A DNA stretch of 42,988 nt. Origin: Asaia bogorensis. Lineage in GTDB: Bacteria > Pseudomonadota > Alphaproteobacteria > Reyranellales > Reyranellaceae. The notes below the pieces were generated by a model. The model had not been told where the DNA came from, ran no database searches, and was given only the letters and a program-made list of their open reading frames with translations. The translations under genes were made by a program, and so were the position numbers. Positions 1-9,549 of this stretch are shown in pieces; position 1 is the stretch's first letter; each line of letters starts with the position of its first letter. Location of the stretch: NCBI GenBank assembly GCA_945905835.1, contig CAMDQJ010000018.1, positions 1 through 42,988 of the forward strand. Reading direction: 5' to 3'.

Positions 1-1343
<1,343 letters not shown>

Positions 1344-1445
1344 GCCCGGCAGAATCGACGAAATCGGCCAGCCCGTACAGATAGAAAAGCGGCCGTCACC
1401 CCTCCGCGTCCCTACGAGACGCCCCTCAGGATAAGGTGGCTTTCG

Positions 1446-1973
1446 CTAGAACCGATGAGCGAAGCGGATTTCGATATTGTCCATGCCCGGATTCGGATAG
1501 GCGAGGAAGGCATTGGAGACATGCTCGTAATAGGCCGAGATCCGGGCCGACGGCGAGATCTGCACGCCGATCTCGACCGGCACGTGGAACAGCACGCGTG
1601 AGCCCAGGCCCTTGCGGCCGTTCACGTACTGCAACTCTCCGGTCTAGATGGCGGGACCAAGGCCAAGGCCGAAGAAGAACAATGGACCGCTCCATTCCCA
1701 CTTGGCATCGGCATAGATCAGGCTGGTGCCGTTGTTGGTGGCGAAGGTGCCGCCCAGCGCCGGGCGGATGTCGCCGCCGAGCAGCGGCAACGACGAGCTG
1801 AAGACGAGTTCGGCGTTGAGGCCGATGCCGCATTCGTAGCGGCCGGCGGCGACGATCGGGATGTCGTGGGCTAGCGCGCCGCCGCGCATTTCATAGAGGA
1901 CCCCCTGGGTCAGGGTGGGAACCGGCGCCAGGAGCGCCAGTGCCAGGAATATCGATAAGAGTCGTCGCGCCAT
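1446..1973 (-). pseudogene. PagL-like lipid A 3-O-deacylase interrupted by an in-frame amber codon
   Basis: The first 109 codons give a signal-peptide-like N-terminus (MARRLLSIFLALALLAPVPT) and a beta-strand-rich stretch ending GLGLGPAI, then TAG at 1644-1646. The same frame continues at once with TGELQYVNGRKGLGSRVLFHVPVEIG and ends with YYEHVSNAFLAYPNPGMDNIEIRF. That tail is the PagL/acyloxyacyl hydrolase (PF09411) signature. The H-x-S-N-A motif holds the family's catalytic His and Ser, so the whole active site lies after the stop. PagL proteins are outer-membrane beta-barrels that remove the 3-O acyl chain of lipid A. The frame is otherwise intact to a TGA at 1446. It could be a recent nonsense mutant, a readthrough gene, or a sequence error. 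It lies 102 bp from the recQ start on the same strand. Confidence 0.8.
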
Positions 1974-2082
1974 CGCTGTTCAACGCGGCAGGCGGACAAA
2001 GGCTCCGCGCGCCGAGACAAATCGTACAGCCCGGGTAAAAGCGCCTACGGTCGCCGCGCTTATCAAACAGGAAGGAAGTCCC

Positions 2083-2220
2083 ATGGCCAAAGGCCAAATG
2101 CGCAGCAACAAGGAAAAGAAGAAGCCCAAGCAGGATAAGACCAAGATGGTCTCGAGCTCGCCATTCGCCGCCTCGCACACCAATCCGGGTGCCAAGGCCG
2201 CTGCCAACAAGCGCAAGTAG
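2083..2220 (+). CDS. Small lysine-rich basic protein, 45 aa
   Basis: The product begins MAKGQMRSNKEKKKPKQDKT and ends NPGAKAAANKRK. It is about one-third Lys/Arg, has no hydrophobic segment and no cysteine, so it is probably a cytosolic, disordered, nucleic-acid-associated protein. A strong Shine-Dalgarno GAAGGAAG sits at 2071-2078, which fixes this ATG rather than the upstream in-frame start. I recall small proteins opening MAKGQ(M/L)RSNKE as widespread hypothetical proteins in Proteobacteria, with no function known to me. It is transcribed divergently from the PagL-like gene across about 110 bp that must hold its promoter. Confidence 0.75.
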   Translation: MAKGQMRSNKEKKKPKQDKTKMVSSSPFAASHTNPGAKAAANKRK

Positions 2221-2223
2221 CGC

Positions 2224-4047
2224 TTATCCCAAGGTTACGCGAACGGCGTACGAACCGCCGTCGCGTAACCGGATTTGCACCCGGCCTTCGGCCACCGGCT
2301 GGGGGTCGCCTCCGATCTCCGCAGCGACCACGCCCCGGCTGACGCCGCCGGGATTGAGAACGGCGATCTCGTAGACAGCACCGCGGTAACGCAGCGTCAT
2401 CTCGAAGCCCGGCCAGGCCTTGGGGATGCAGGAATCGATCGCCAGGACATCACCCTGCAGGCGCAGGCCGAGAATGGCTTCTATGCCGGCGCGATAGAGC
2501 CAGCCGGCCGATCCCGTGTACCAGGTCCAGCCACCACGCCCGACATGCGGCGCAACCGAATAGACGTCGGCCGCCACGACATAGGGCTCGACCTTGTAGC
2601 GATGAACGCCGGCGCGGCTGGCCGTATGGTTCACCGGATTGATCAGCGAGAACAGCTCGCCCGCCTTGTCGCCCTGGCCAAGAGCAGCAAATCCCATGAT
2701 CGACCGGGCGGCAGCGTGGGTGTATTGGCCGCCGTTTTCACGAATGCCCGGCGGGTAACCCTTGATGTAGCCGGGATCCAGCGGCGTCTTGTCGAAGGGC
2801 GGCGTGAACAGCGGCGCCAGCCGATCCGCCCGCAGGACGAGCTGGCGGTCCAGCGCCGCCATGGCCTACACCGTGCGCGACGGCTTGCCGGCGCCTGAAA
2901 TCGCCGCCCAGGATTGCGCGATGGAATCGATCCGGCATTCCTCGCTCGTTACGGAGCCGAGCGGCGTACCATCGTCGTAATAGCCACGACGATACCACTC
3001 GCCGTCCCAGCCCTCGCGATCGAGCGCCTTGCGCAACGCCTCGGCATGCTTCTTCCAGGCCTTGGCCCGCGCGGTGTCCTCGCGCGCGGCCGCGATCGGG
3101 ATGAAGGCGGTCAGTGTCGCGTAAAGAAACCAGCCCAGCCAAACGCTCTCGCCGCGGCCGGCCTCGCCGACCCGATTCATGCCGTCGTTCCAGTCGCCAG
3201 TGCCCATCAGGGGCAGGCCGTGGGCGCCGGTGGCGAGGCTGAGATCGAGGCCGCGCGCGCAATGCTCGAACAACGATGCCTGTTCGTCGGCGAGACCCGG
3301 CTCGAAATAATGGTCGTGCTCACCGGGCCGCAGCGCCGGGCCGTCGAGGAACGGCACGCGCTCGTCGAGGATGGCCGCATCGCCCGTGGTCCCGACATAG
3401 TGCGACGTGACGTAAGCGAGCTAGGCCCGAGGACGGCCACATACTCCCGGCCATTGGGCGAGAAGCCGCCCAAGCCGTTGAAGAACTGCAGCGCGCCCAG
3501 TGCGGCGACCGGAGGCGGCGGGGCCTTCGGAATGGCATCGGTCAGCGGCTTGCGCCGCGGCGGCGGCAGCACGCCGCGCGAGGTCTGGATGCGGTCGAGC
3601 TGGTCGCCCAGGCTGCCGCACCGCCCGAGCAAGACGACCCGGGTAAGGGCCAGCAGCAGGGCGCGCGTCTCGGCGGAGATCGGGTCAGTGCGCAACACGA
3701 AGATGCCACCCACCCTCGGCGGCGGGCAGGGACCTCGAGCGCCGGCTGTGCGCCAGGGTTTCCAGCATGGTCTGCAGATCCTGGACGTAGGAGGTGCCGC
3801 GCTCGTCCAGGATGACGAGATCGACCACCAGTCCTTTCAGCCGCCAGTATTCGTGGGCCCGCAGCATCTCGCGGACGATGCCGGAATCTTCGACCTCGTC
3901 GATGCGCGCCAGCGCGATCGGCGCGTCGCCCGAGATGCCCTGCGCCCACAGCACCGGCGGCCCCGCCAGGGCACGACGGATCGTGTCCGACGACGAGCGC
4001 AGTGTCGGATTGGCGTAAAGCACGAAGCCCGCCAGGCGCTGGTAGCC
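2224..4047 (-). pseudogene. ndvB: Remnant of cyclic beta-1,2-glucan synthase (NdvB/ChvB), GH94 end only
   Basis: Reverse-strand fragments in different frames match consecutive pieces of the C-terminal half of NdvB, which makes periplasmic cyclic beta-1,2-glucans and is normally over 2,700 residues. In order: YQRLAGFVLYANPTLRSSSD to SYVQDLQTMLETL (about 4044-3750); a frameshift near 3713-3720; GGIFVLRTDPISAETRALLL to FFNGLGGFSPNGREYVAVLG (to about 3426); a jump that skips several hundred family residues; LAYVTSHYVGTTGDAAILDE, then HGLPLMGTGDWNDGMNRVGE and ECRIDSIAQSWA; and the GH94 C-terminus with LFTPPFDKTPLDPGYIKGYP and GGWTWYTGSAGW to TAA at 2224. Two in-frame TAG codons occur, at 3421-3423 and 2866-2868. 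The membrane glycosyltransferase part is absent. With a truncated 5' end, a frameshift, an internal deletion and two stops, it cannot make a working enzyme. Confidence 0.9.
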
Positions 4048-4050
4048 TCA

Positions 4051-4402
4051 CGCGTGCTCGCCATGCCGACCGACACCAACCCCAAGGGCGATATCTTCGG
4101 CGGCTGGATCATGTCGCTGATGGATATGGCCGGCAAAATGTCGGCGACGACCGTTGCCGACGGACGCGTGGTCACCGTCGCCGTCGACAGCATCGTGTTC
4201 CGCCAGCCCGTCAGGGTCGGCGACGTCGTGTGCTGCTACACCGACATCGTTCGCACCGGCCGGCTCGTCGATCACGCTGTCGATCGAGGTCTGGGCGATG
4301 CGCCAGGGCCAGGGCGAACGCCTCAAGGTCACCGATGCCACGTTCACCTTCGTTGCCGTCGACGACGCCGGCCGACCGCGGGCGTTGCCTTTGGCGGCTT
4401 AG
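4051..4402 (+). pseudogene. YciA-type acyl-CoA thioesterase, 5'-truncated and frameshifted
   Basis: The text RVLAMPTDTNPKGDIFGGWI followed by MSLMDMAGKMSATTVADGRV is the hotdog-fold YciA/BFIT acyl-CoA hydrolase signature, with the catalytic Asp in DTNPKGD. The first conserved Arg lies at 4051, directly against the ndvB remnant, so the usual dozen or so N-terminal residues and any ribosome site are missing. Near 4258-4264 one extra base shifts the frame: DIVRTGR is followed in the +1 frame by SSITLSIEVWAMRQGQGERL and KVTDATFTFVAVDDAGRPRA, to TAG at 4400-4402. The two frames together give a nearly complete family member. ATG at 4063 is within the conserved core and is unlikely to be the original start. 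The 3' end overlaps the convergent SDR stop codon. Confidence 0.85.
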
Positions 4403-5172
4403 TGCTTTGCCGCCTGCCCACCATCCAGCGTCATCACGACGCCGCTGATGTAGCTGGCGCGGTCGGAGGCCAGGAATACCGCGAGGTCGGCCACTTCATC
4501 CGGCTCGGCCGGGCGGCCGAACGGCATGTGCGTGGTGAGCTCGGGCCAGCGGTTTGGATCGCCGAACTTCTGCTGCGCCTGCCCGGTGAGCAAAGTCAGC
4601 ATGCGGTCGGTGCGGGTGGCCGGCGGATTGATGGCGACGACGCGCACGCCGTGCTCGACGCTCCGCGAGCCGACGGCGCGCGTGAAGGCCATGAGACCCG
4701 CATTGCCCATGGTGCCGGCGACATAGTCGTAATTGAAACTCTCGCCCGCCAATCCGATGATGTTGACGATCACGCCCTTCTTGCGGGCATAAAACTTCTC
4801 CAGCATGGCGCGCGTGCAGTTGACGTAGCCGAATACCTTGAGGTCCCACGCCTCGCGCCATTTCGGCTCGGTCATGGTCAGAACGTCGCCGCGCGGGATA
4901 GCGCCGGCGTTGTTGACCAGGATGTCGACACCGGCACAGGCCTCGACCAGCGCGCGCGCCGTGTCGCCGCTGGCGAGGTCGGCAGGGTGGATCTCGACCG
5001 GCACGTTGTGGCGAGCGCGGATCTTTTCCCGCGCCGCTTCGAGAGATTCCTTGGAGCGCGAGGCGATGTGCACGCTGCAGCCTTCGGCCGCGAAGCCCAT
5101 GGCGCAGGCAAAGCCGATGCCGCGGCTGCCGCCGGTGATCAGAACCGACTTACCGGCGAGTTTCATGTCCAT
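4399..5172 (-). CDS. Short-chain dehydrogenase/reductase lacking the usual catalytic lysine
   Basis: A 257-residue SDR. It has the NAD(P)-binding motif TGGSRGIG at residues 13-20, the NNAG strand and the C-terminal VMTLDGGQAA. Starting at ATG 5172 is supported by the Shine-Dalgarno GAAGGGAAG just upstream, and a longer in-frame extension to 5283 is ignored. The catalytic region reads FNYDYVAGTMGNAGLMAFTR. The Tyr is present, but the position four after it, normally Lys in YxxxK, is Thr. The pattern recalls an SDR subgroup with Y-x-x-G-x-x-G-N-A in which this Lys is absent, so its chemistry may differ from ordinary alcohol dehydrogenation. It is downstream of the DUF3859 gene (16 bp gap) and probably co-transcribed with it and the MBL hydrolase. 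Substrate unknown. Confidence 0.88.
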   Translation of the reverse strand: MDMKLAGKSVLITGGSRGIGFACAMGFAAEGCSVHIASRSKESLEAAREKIRARHNVPVEIHPADLASGDTARALVEACAGVDILVNNAGAIPRGDVLTMTEPKWREAWDLKVFGYVNCTRAMLEKFYARKKGVIVNIIGLAGESFNYDYVAGTMGNAGLMAFTRAVGSRSVEHGVRVVAINPPATRTDRMLTLLTGQAQQKFGDPNRWPELTTHMPFGRPAEPDEVADLAVFLASDRASYISGVVMTLDGGQAAKH

Positions 5173-5188
5173 GGTGTTCTTCCCTTCT

Positions 5189-5695
5189 CTATGGCGCGGA
5201 AACGGTGAAGTGGCGGGTGAACATGTTACGCGCCCCCTCCCAGATTTCGATCGTCCACTCGCCTGGGACGATCTCCCAGGCATTGTCGAAGCCGTAGCCG
5301 CGCACGACGCTCTCGCCGATGCGGGCCGGGAACTCGTAGGACGTCTCGAGGTAGGTTTGGTTTTTGGCCAGGTCGCGCGCGCCCGGTGGCGGCAGGCGCC
5401 AGACCTCGCGCAACGAGACGGCTATATTGGCTGGCGCGCCGACGACGCTGAAGCGAATGCCGAACTGCACGCCGAGCTTGCCCGGCACGCGGGCCGCGGC
5501 CGTGTCGAAGACCACGTCGGCAAGCGTGTCGCTGCGCCCCGTGGGCGTGCCCGGCGCTGGCGCCTGGCCGGTGAGCTTGGCCGTGAAGGGACCCGCCTCC
5601 ATCAAGTCGAGACGCTCGACACGGGGTTGCTGGGCGTGCGCCACACCGCTTGCGCCGACGAGCAACAGCCCCAGGGTCGTCCGCCGATGCAACAT
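5189..5695 (-). CDS. DUF3859 family exported protein
   Basis: The product has about 168 residues. It starts with a signal peptide (MLHRRTTLGLLLVGASGVAHA) cleaved after AHA, so it should be periplasmic. The mature part has the DUF3859 layout: a first strand around PRVERLDLMEAGPFTAKL, the middle block GVQFGIRFSVVGAPANI, and a C-terminal beta block RGYGFDNAWEIVPGEWTIEI. No enzymatic function is known for the family. The ATG at 5695 shares its A with the TGA of the upstream MBL gene (TGATG), which points to translational coupling. A GTG one codon earlier is the alternative start. Confidence 0.8.
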   Translation of the reverse strand: MLHRRTTLGLLLVGASGVAHAQQPRVERLDLMEAGPFTAKLTGQAPAPGTPTGRSDTLADVVFDTAAARVPGKLGVQFGIRFSVVGAPANIAVSLREVWRLPPPGARDLAKNQTYLETSYEFPARIGESVVRGYGFDNAWEIVPGEWTIEIWEGARNMFTRHFTVSAP

Positions 5696-6588
5696 CACAG
5701 GCGATACACGCTGTTGCTGGTGGCGCGGCCGTCGTCGGTTTTCACCCGACCGTCCTTCATCATCTGGACGAGGTGCGCCAACATCGACCGGCCGGCGGCG
5801 GCATGCAGATGGATCGGCGTGTCGGCGTAGTTCTTGGCCACCATCTGCGGGATGGTCTGCGGGCCGTCCTTGAGGCGGGCGATGATCTGCGCCTCGCGGC
5901 CCAGGCGATGCTCGATATAGGCGTTCACGAACGGCACGGGATTGCGGATTTCGGCGCCATGCGTCGGGATATAGAGCTCCTCATGGCGCGGCAGCAGCTT
6001 GCGCAGGGACGCGAAATAGTCGGCCATGTTGCCGTCGGGCGGCGAGATCACCGCCGTCGACCAGCCCATGACGTGATCGCCCGAGAGCAGCGCCTTGTCC
6101 TCTTTGACGGCAAAGCACAGATGGTTGGAGATGTGGCCTGGCGTGTAGACCGCCTCGACATTCCAGCCATCGCCCTGCACCACGTCACCGTCATTCAGCT
6201 TGATGTCGGGGGCGAACGAGAAATCGCCCTCCTGCTCGGTCGTCACGCCCTCAGGCGGCTTGGGATGCGGCCCGTAGCTATAGACCTTGGCACCGGTTGC
6301 CTTGGCGAGCGCGGGCGTTGCCGGCACGTGATCGATGTGGGTGTGGGTAACGAGGATATGCGTCACGGTTTCACCGCGCACGGCGCGCAGCACGGCGTCG
6401 ATGTGGTCCTGCTGGTCGGGGCCGGGGTCGACCACCGCCACCTTGCCGTGGCCGATGATATAGGTGCCGGTGCCCTTGAAAGTGAAGGGGCTCGGATTGT
6501 GCGCCACGACCCGGCGGATCAGCGGCGTCACCTCCATTGCCGTGCCGTAGTCGAACTTGAAGTCCTTGATGAAGGGAATGCCGGGCAT
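5695..6588 (-). CDS. MBL-fold metallo-hydrolase, LACTB2-like
   Basis: A 297-residue metallo-beta-lactamase-fold hydrolase. The metal-binding motif THTHIDH is at residues 81-87. Further ligands are in YTPGHISNH and LSGDHVMGW, and the His of PTHGAEI follows. The C-terminal 60 residues, including HLHAAAGRSMLAHLVQMMKD, look like the small winged-helix domain typical of LACTB2 and ribonuclease-like members. The real substrate cannot be read from sequence; candidates are RNA or a small thioester/lactone. It sits just downstream of the beta-propeller gene (10 bp gap) and is coupled to the DUF3859 gene, so the four minus-strand genes 8275-4399 form a likely operon. Confidence 0.9.
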   Translation of the reverse strand: MPGIPFIKDFKFDYGTAMEVTPLIRRVVAHNPSPFTFKGTGTYIIGHGKVAVVDPGPDQQDHIDAVLRAVRGETVTHILVTHTHIDHVPATPALAKATGAKVYSYGPHPKPPEGVTTEQEGDFSFAPDIKLNDGDVVQGDGWNVEAVYTPGHISNHLCFAVKEDKALLSGDHVMGWSTAVISPPDGNMADYFASLRKLLPRHEELYIPTHGAEIRNPVPFVNAYIEHRLGREAQIIARLKDGPQTIPQMVAKNYADTPIHLHAAAGRSMLAHLVQMMKDGRVKTDDGRATSNSVYRL

Positions 6589-6598
6589 GGGCTCGCTT

Positions 6599-8275
6599 TC
6601 AGGGAGGCGTCAGTTTGTAGATCGCGTTGCGCAGATCGGAGCTGACATAGACCGTGCCGGACTTAGCAACGGCGACACCGGTCGGAATCATGGCCGGCGG
6701 GCCGCCGGGATAGGCCGGCAGGTCGATATCGAGGTTGGAGGCGATCACGGTCTTGGTGCCGTTGGCCGGATCGATGGCGACGATGCGCTTCTGGCCGACC
6801 TCGGCCACGTAAATCCTGCCGTCCGGCCCGACAGCGATGCCCTCGGGCCGCGCCAGGCCGTCGGCCACCACCTTGCGTGCACCGGTGCCGACATCGATCT
6901 GGATCACCGCACCCGCGGCGATCTCGGTGATGTAGACGACGTTGCCCGGCCCCTGCGCCATCGCCACGGCGGCGCGCAGGTCCTTGGCGGCGATGCTGCG
7001 CGTCTTGCCGTCGGGCGCGACCTTCACGAGGTTGCCGGTGCCGAGCTCGGCGACATAGATCGCGCCGTCGGCCGCCTCAATGGCATCCATGGGGAGGGCA
7101 AAGTCGCCGAGCGTCGCCACCAGTTTGCCGGTCTTGCGGTCGACCTTCTCGACGGTGTTGGAGAACCAGCTCGTCAGCAGGATGTGCTTGGGTCCGGCCG
7201 AGATATTGATCGGATAGGCGTGGGTGTCGCCATGCACGCGCAGCACGTCGGTGACGGCGCCGCTCTGGCCGTCGATCGTGCGATAGCTGAACACGTCGGC
7301 GACGTGCAGCGTCTCATTGGTGCCGTCGACCGTGACGGCGATGTCGCCGGGAATCGCCAGCTTGCCCTCGACGATGGTGCGCCAGGCGCCGGTATGCTTG
7401 TCGACGAGGTAGATGCCGTTGTCGGTCATCGAGGTGACGAACAGCCGGCCGCGCGAATCGAATGCGAGATTGTCGAGGCCGGGCTTCAGCGAGGCGACCA
7501 GCTTCTTGTTCTTTGACGTGAGGCTGACGCTCCACACCTGGCCGTTGGCGGTGTCGATGACGTAGAGATTGTCGCGGTTCTGCGGATCGATGTTGGCGGC
7601 GGCCGGCGTGGTGAATCCCGAGGCCACTGTTTCGATGCTGCCGTTCTCGAGATTGATCTTCACCACCTCGCCCTTGAACCACAGGGGGCCATAGAGGAAG
7701 CCGTCGTCGCGGTGGATCTCGAAGCCGTTCAGTCCACCCATCTTCTCCGCGACCTTGCGCAGCTCGGCGCGCTGGAACGGCTTGAAGTCCGGCTTGTCGA
7801 CGTTCTTCATATCGATCTCGTAGAGCGCATCGCCCAGAAAGACCTCCGACACGTAGAGACGGCCATCCTTGGTGAAGGCGAGCGAATTGGGGCCCGACAT
7901 GCCGGTGGCAATCTCGATGGTGCGGTTGCCGTTGCCGCGACGGATATAGACCTTGCCGATCAGGAACGACGTCCACGCCATGGTGCCGTCTTCGGCGAAG
8001 GCGATGTCATCGGCCATGCCGATCGGCGGGTCGATGACGCGGTCGACCTCGCCGCTATCGACCTGAACGCGATAGATGGTCTGGCCGACCACTGAGCCGA
8101 CGAAAAGCTGATCGTCCTTGTTGAAGGCAATGCCGTGGACGCCGTGAAACCACGAGCCGGGCACCAGAAGCTGCTGGCGATATTCCTTCGCGACGGGCGG
8201 CGCCGGCGTTTGTGCCAAAGCACTCCCGGCGAGCATCAACGCTGCCAACATTGCCAGAAACCGGCCCAGACTCAT
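6599..8275 (-). CDS. Exported NHL/SMP-30-like beta-propeller protein
   Basis: A 558-residue protein with a signal peptide (MSLGRFLAMLAALMLAGSAL, then AQ), so periplasmic or secreted. The rest is a chain of roughly 40-45-residue repeats of the type GIAFNKDDQLFVGSV, SLAFTKDGRLYVSEV, NLAFDSRGRLFVTSM, GIAVGPDGRIYVAEVG and GVAVAKSGTVYVSSD. These are NHL/SMP-30 propeller blades. There is room for more than one six-bladed propeller, so it may hold two in tandem. Start ATG 8275 is preferred over the upstream ATG at 8296 because it begins the signal peptide. Function is unknown; family members include gluconolactonase-like lactone hydrolases and scaffold proteins. It is the first gene of a probable operon with the MBL hydrolase. 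Confidence 0.85.
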   Translation of the reverse strand: MSLGRFLAMLAALMLAGSALAQTPAPPVAKEYRQQLLVPGSWFHGVHGIAFNKDDQLFVGSVVGQTIYRVQVDSGEVDRVIDPPIGMADDIAFAEDGTMAWTSFLIGKVYIRRGNGNRTIEIATGMSGPNSLAFTKDGRLYVSEVFLGDALYEIDMKNVDKPDFKPFQRAELRKVAEKMGGLNGFEIHRDDGFLYGPLWFKGEVVKINLENGSIETVASGFTTPAAANIDPQNRDNLYVIDTANGQVWSVSLTSKNKKLVASLKPGLDNLAFDSRGRLFVTSMTDNGIYLVDKHTGAWRTIVEGKLAIPGDIAVTVDGTNETLHVADVFSYRTIDGQSGAVTDVLRVHGDTHAYPINISAGPKHILLTSWFSNTVEKVDRKTGKLVATLGDFALPMDAIEAADGAIYVAELGTGNLVKVAPDGKTRSIAAKDLRAAVAMAQGPGNVVYITEIAAGAVIQIDVGTGARKVVADGLARPEGIAVGPDGRIYVAEVGQKRIVAIDPANGTKTVIASNLDIDLPAYPGGPPAMIPTGVAVAKSGTVYVSSDLRNAIYKLTPP

Positions 8276-8328
8276 GCGTTTCCCCGACCCTCTCACAGGG
8301 CGCGGACTCTAGACCGCCGCAACAGCGG

Positions 8329-8342
8329 TGTCATTCCGAGCG
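8329..8342. repeat. Possible decayed half-copy of the 37995-38063 palindrome
   Basis: The 14 bases TGTCATTCCGAGCG match the outer end of the left arm of the palindrome at 37994-38007 (TGTCATCCCGAGCG) with one mismatch. It is in the short divergent spacer between the beta-propeller and racemase genes. No matching right arm follows, so it may be a relic or chance. Confidence 0.3.
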
Positions 8343-8398
8343 CCGGATAGGCTAGGATCGCCTCTACACGGTAAAGTGTATTTCGCAGGAGGAAAGAC

Positions 8399-9547
8399 AT
8401 GGCGGGTCCGCTCTCTGGACTGACGATCGTCGAACTGGCCGGCATCGGTCCCGGTCCGATGTGTTCCATGATGCTGGGCGACATGGGTGCCAACGTGATC
8501 CGCGTCGATCGCACCAAGAGCCATGTCATGGATCGCCTGGCCGATCCCAAGTTCGCCGTGCACAACAGGAGCCGCCGCTCGGTCTCGGTCGACCTGCAGA
8601 AGAAGGAAGGCATCGACGTCGTGCTGCGCCTGATCGACAAGGCCGACGGCATGACCGAGCCGTTCCGGCCGGGCGTCGCCGAGCGCCTGGGCGTCGGCCC
8701 CGATGTCTGCCTCAAGCGCAATCCCAAGCTGGTGTACGGCCGCATGACCGGCTGGGGCCAGGAAGGTCCGCTCGCCAAGGCGGCGGGACACGACATCAAC
8801 TACATCGCGCTGACCGGCGCGCTGCACGCCATCGGCGGCAAGGACAAGCCGATGCCGCCGCTCAACCTCGTCGGCGATTTCGGCGGCGGTGGCATGCTGC
8901 TGGCCTTCGGCATGGTCTGCGGCCTGCTGGAAGCGCAGAAGTCGGGCAAGGGCCAGGTCGTCGACGCCGCGATGGTCGATGGCGCGGCGCTGCTGCTCGG
9001 CGGCATCTACGGCATGGCGGGCGCCGGCCTGTGGAAGAACGAGCGCGAAACCAACATGCTGGACGGCGGCGCGCATTTCTACGGCACCTACGAGACCAGC
9101 GACGGCAAGTTCGTCTCGATCGGCTCGATCGAGCCGCAGTTCTACGACCTGCTGCTCGAGAAGACGGGACTGAAGGGCCAAAACCTGCCGGCGCAGATGG
9201 ATCGCACGATGTGGGGCGACGTCAAGGCCAAGCTCGAGGGCATCTTCAAGACCAAGACGCGCGACGAATGGTGCACCATCATGGAAGGCACCGACATCTG
9301 CTTCGCGCCCGTGCTCACCATGCAGGAAGCCTCGCAGCATCCGCACGCCAAGGCGCGCGGCGCCTATGTCGACGTCTCGGGTTTCCCGCAGCCCGCCGCC
9401 GCACCGCGCTTCTCGCGCACCAAGGAAAGCGTCAAAGGTCCGGCCGCCAAGCGCGGCCAGCACACCGACGAGGTGCTGGAGCAAAGCGGCTTCTCGACCA
9501 AGGAGATCGGCGAGCTCAAGGCCGCCGGCATCGTCGGTCCGCAATAG
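8399..9547 (+). CDS. CaiB/BaiF family alpha-methylacyl-CoA racemase
   Basis: A 382-residue family III CoA-transferase-fold enzyme. The text [18 protein letters not shown] and [20 protein letters not shown] is that of alpha-methylacyl-CoA racemase, not formyl-CoA transferase. His131 and Asp160 fall at the spacing of the catalytic His/Asp pair of the mycobacterial racemase. It would interconvert 2R and 2S methyl-branched acyl-CoAs during degradation of branched or isoprenoid chains. The Shine-Dalgarno is near perfect (AGGAGGAAAG ahead of ATG 8399). TAG at 9545-9547 is followed two bases later by the next gene, so the two are co-transcribed. A general CoA transferase role is the alternative. Confidence 0.88.
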   Translation: MAGPLSGLTIVELAGIGPGPMCSMMLGDMGANVIRVDRTKSHVMDRLADPKFAVHNRSRRSVSVDLQKKEGIDVVLRLIDKADGMTEPFRPGVAERLGVGPDVCLKRNPKLVYGRMTGWGQEGPLAKAAGHDINYIALTGALHAIGGKDKPMPPLNLVGDFGGGGMLLAFGMVCGLLEAQKSGKGQVVDAAMVDGAALLLGGIYGMAGAGLWKNERETNMLDGGAHFYGTYETSDGKFVSIGSIEPQFYDLLLEKTGLKGQNLPAQMDRTMWGDVKAKLEGIFKTKTRDEWCTIMEGTDICFAPVLTMQEASQHPHAKARGAYVDVSGFPQPAAAPRFSRTKESVKGPAAKRGQHTDEVLEQSGFSTKEIGELKAAGIVGPQ

Positions 9548-9549
9548 GG

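Noticed and set aside
2914-5208. 764-codon open frame on the plus strand across the ndvB remnant, the thioesterase and the SDR
   Set aside because: It is mostly antisense to the ndvB and SDR frames, which have clear family motifs; only the stretch at 4051-4260 has real homology (the thioesterase).
8461-9549. Plus-strand frame running alongside the racemase and into the EI24 gene
   Set aside because: Its first part is an Arg/Ala/His-rich translation with no family motif. Only the part from ATG 9550 is a real gene.
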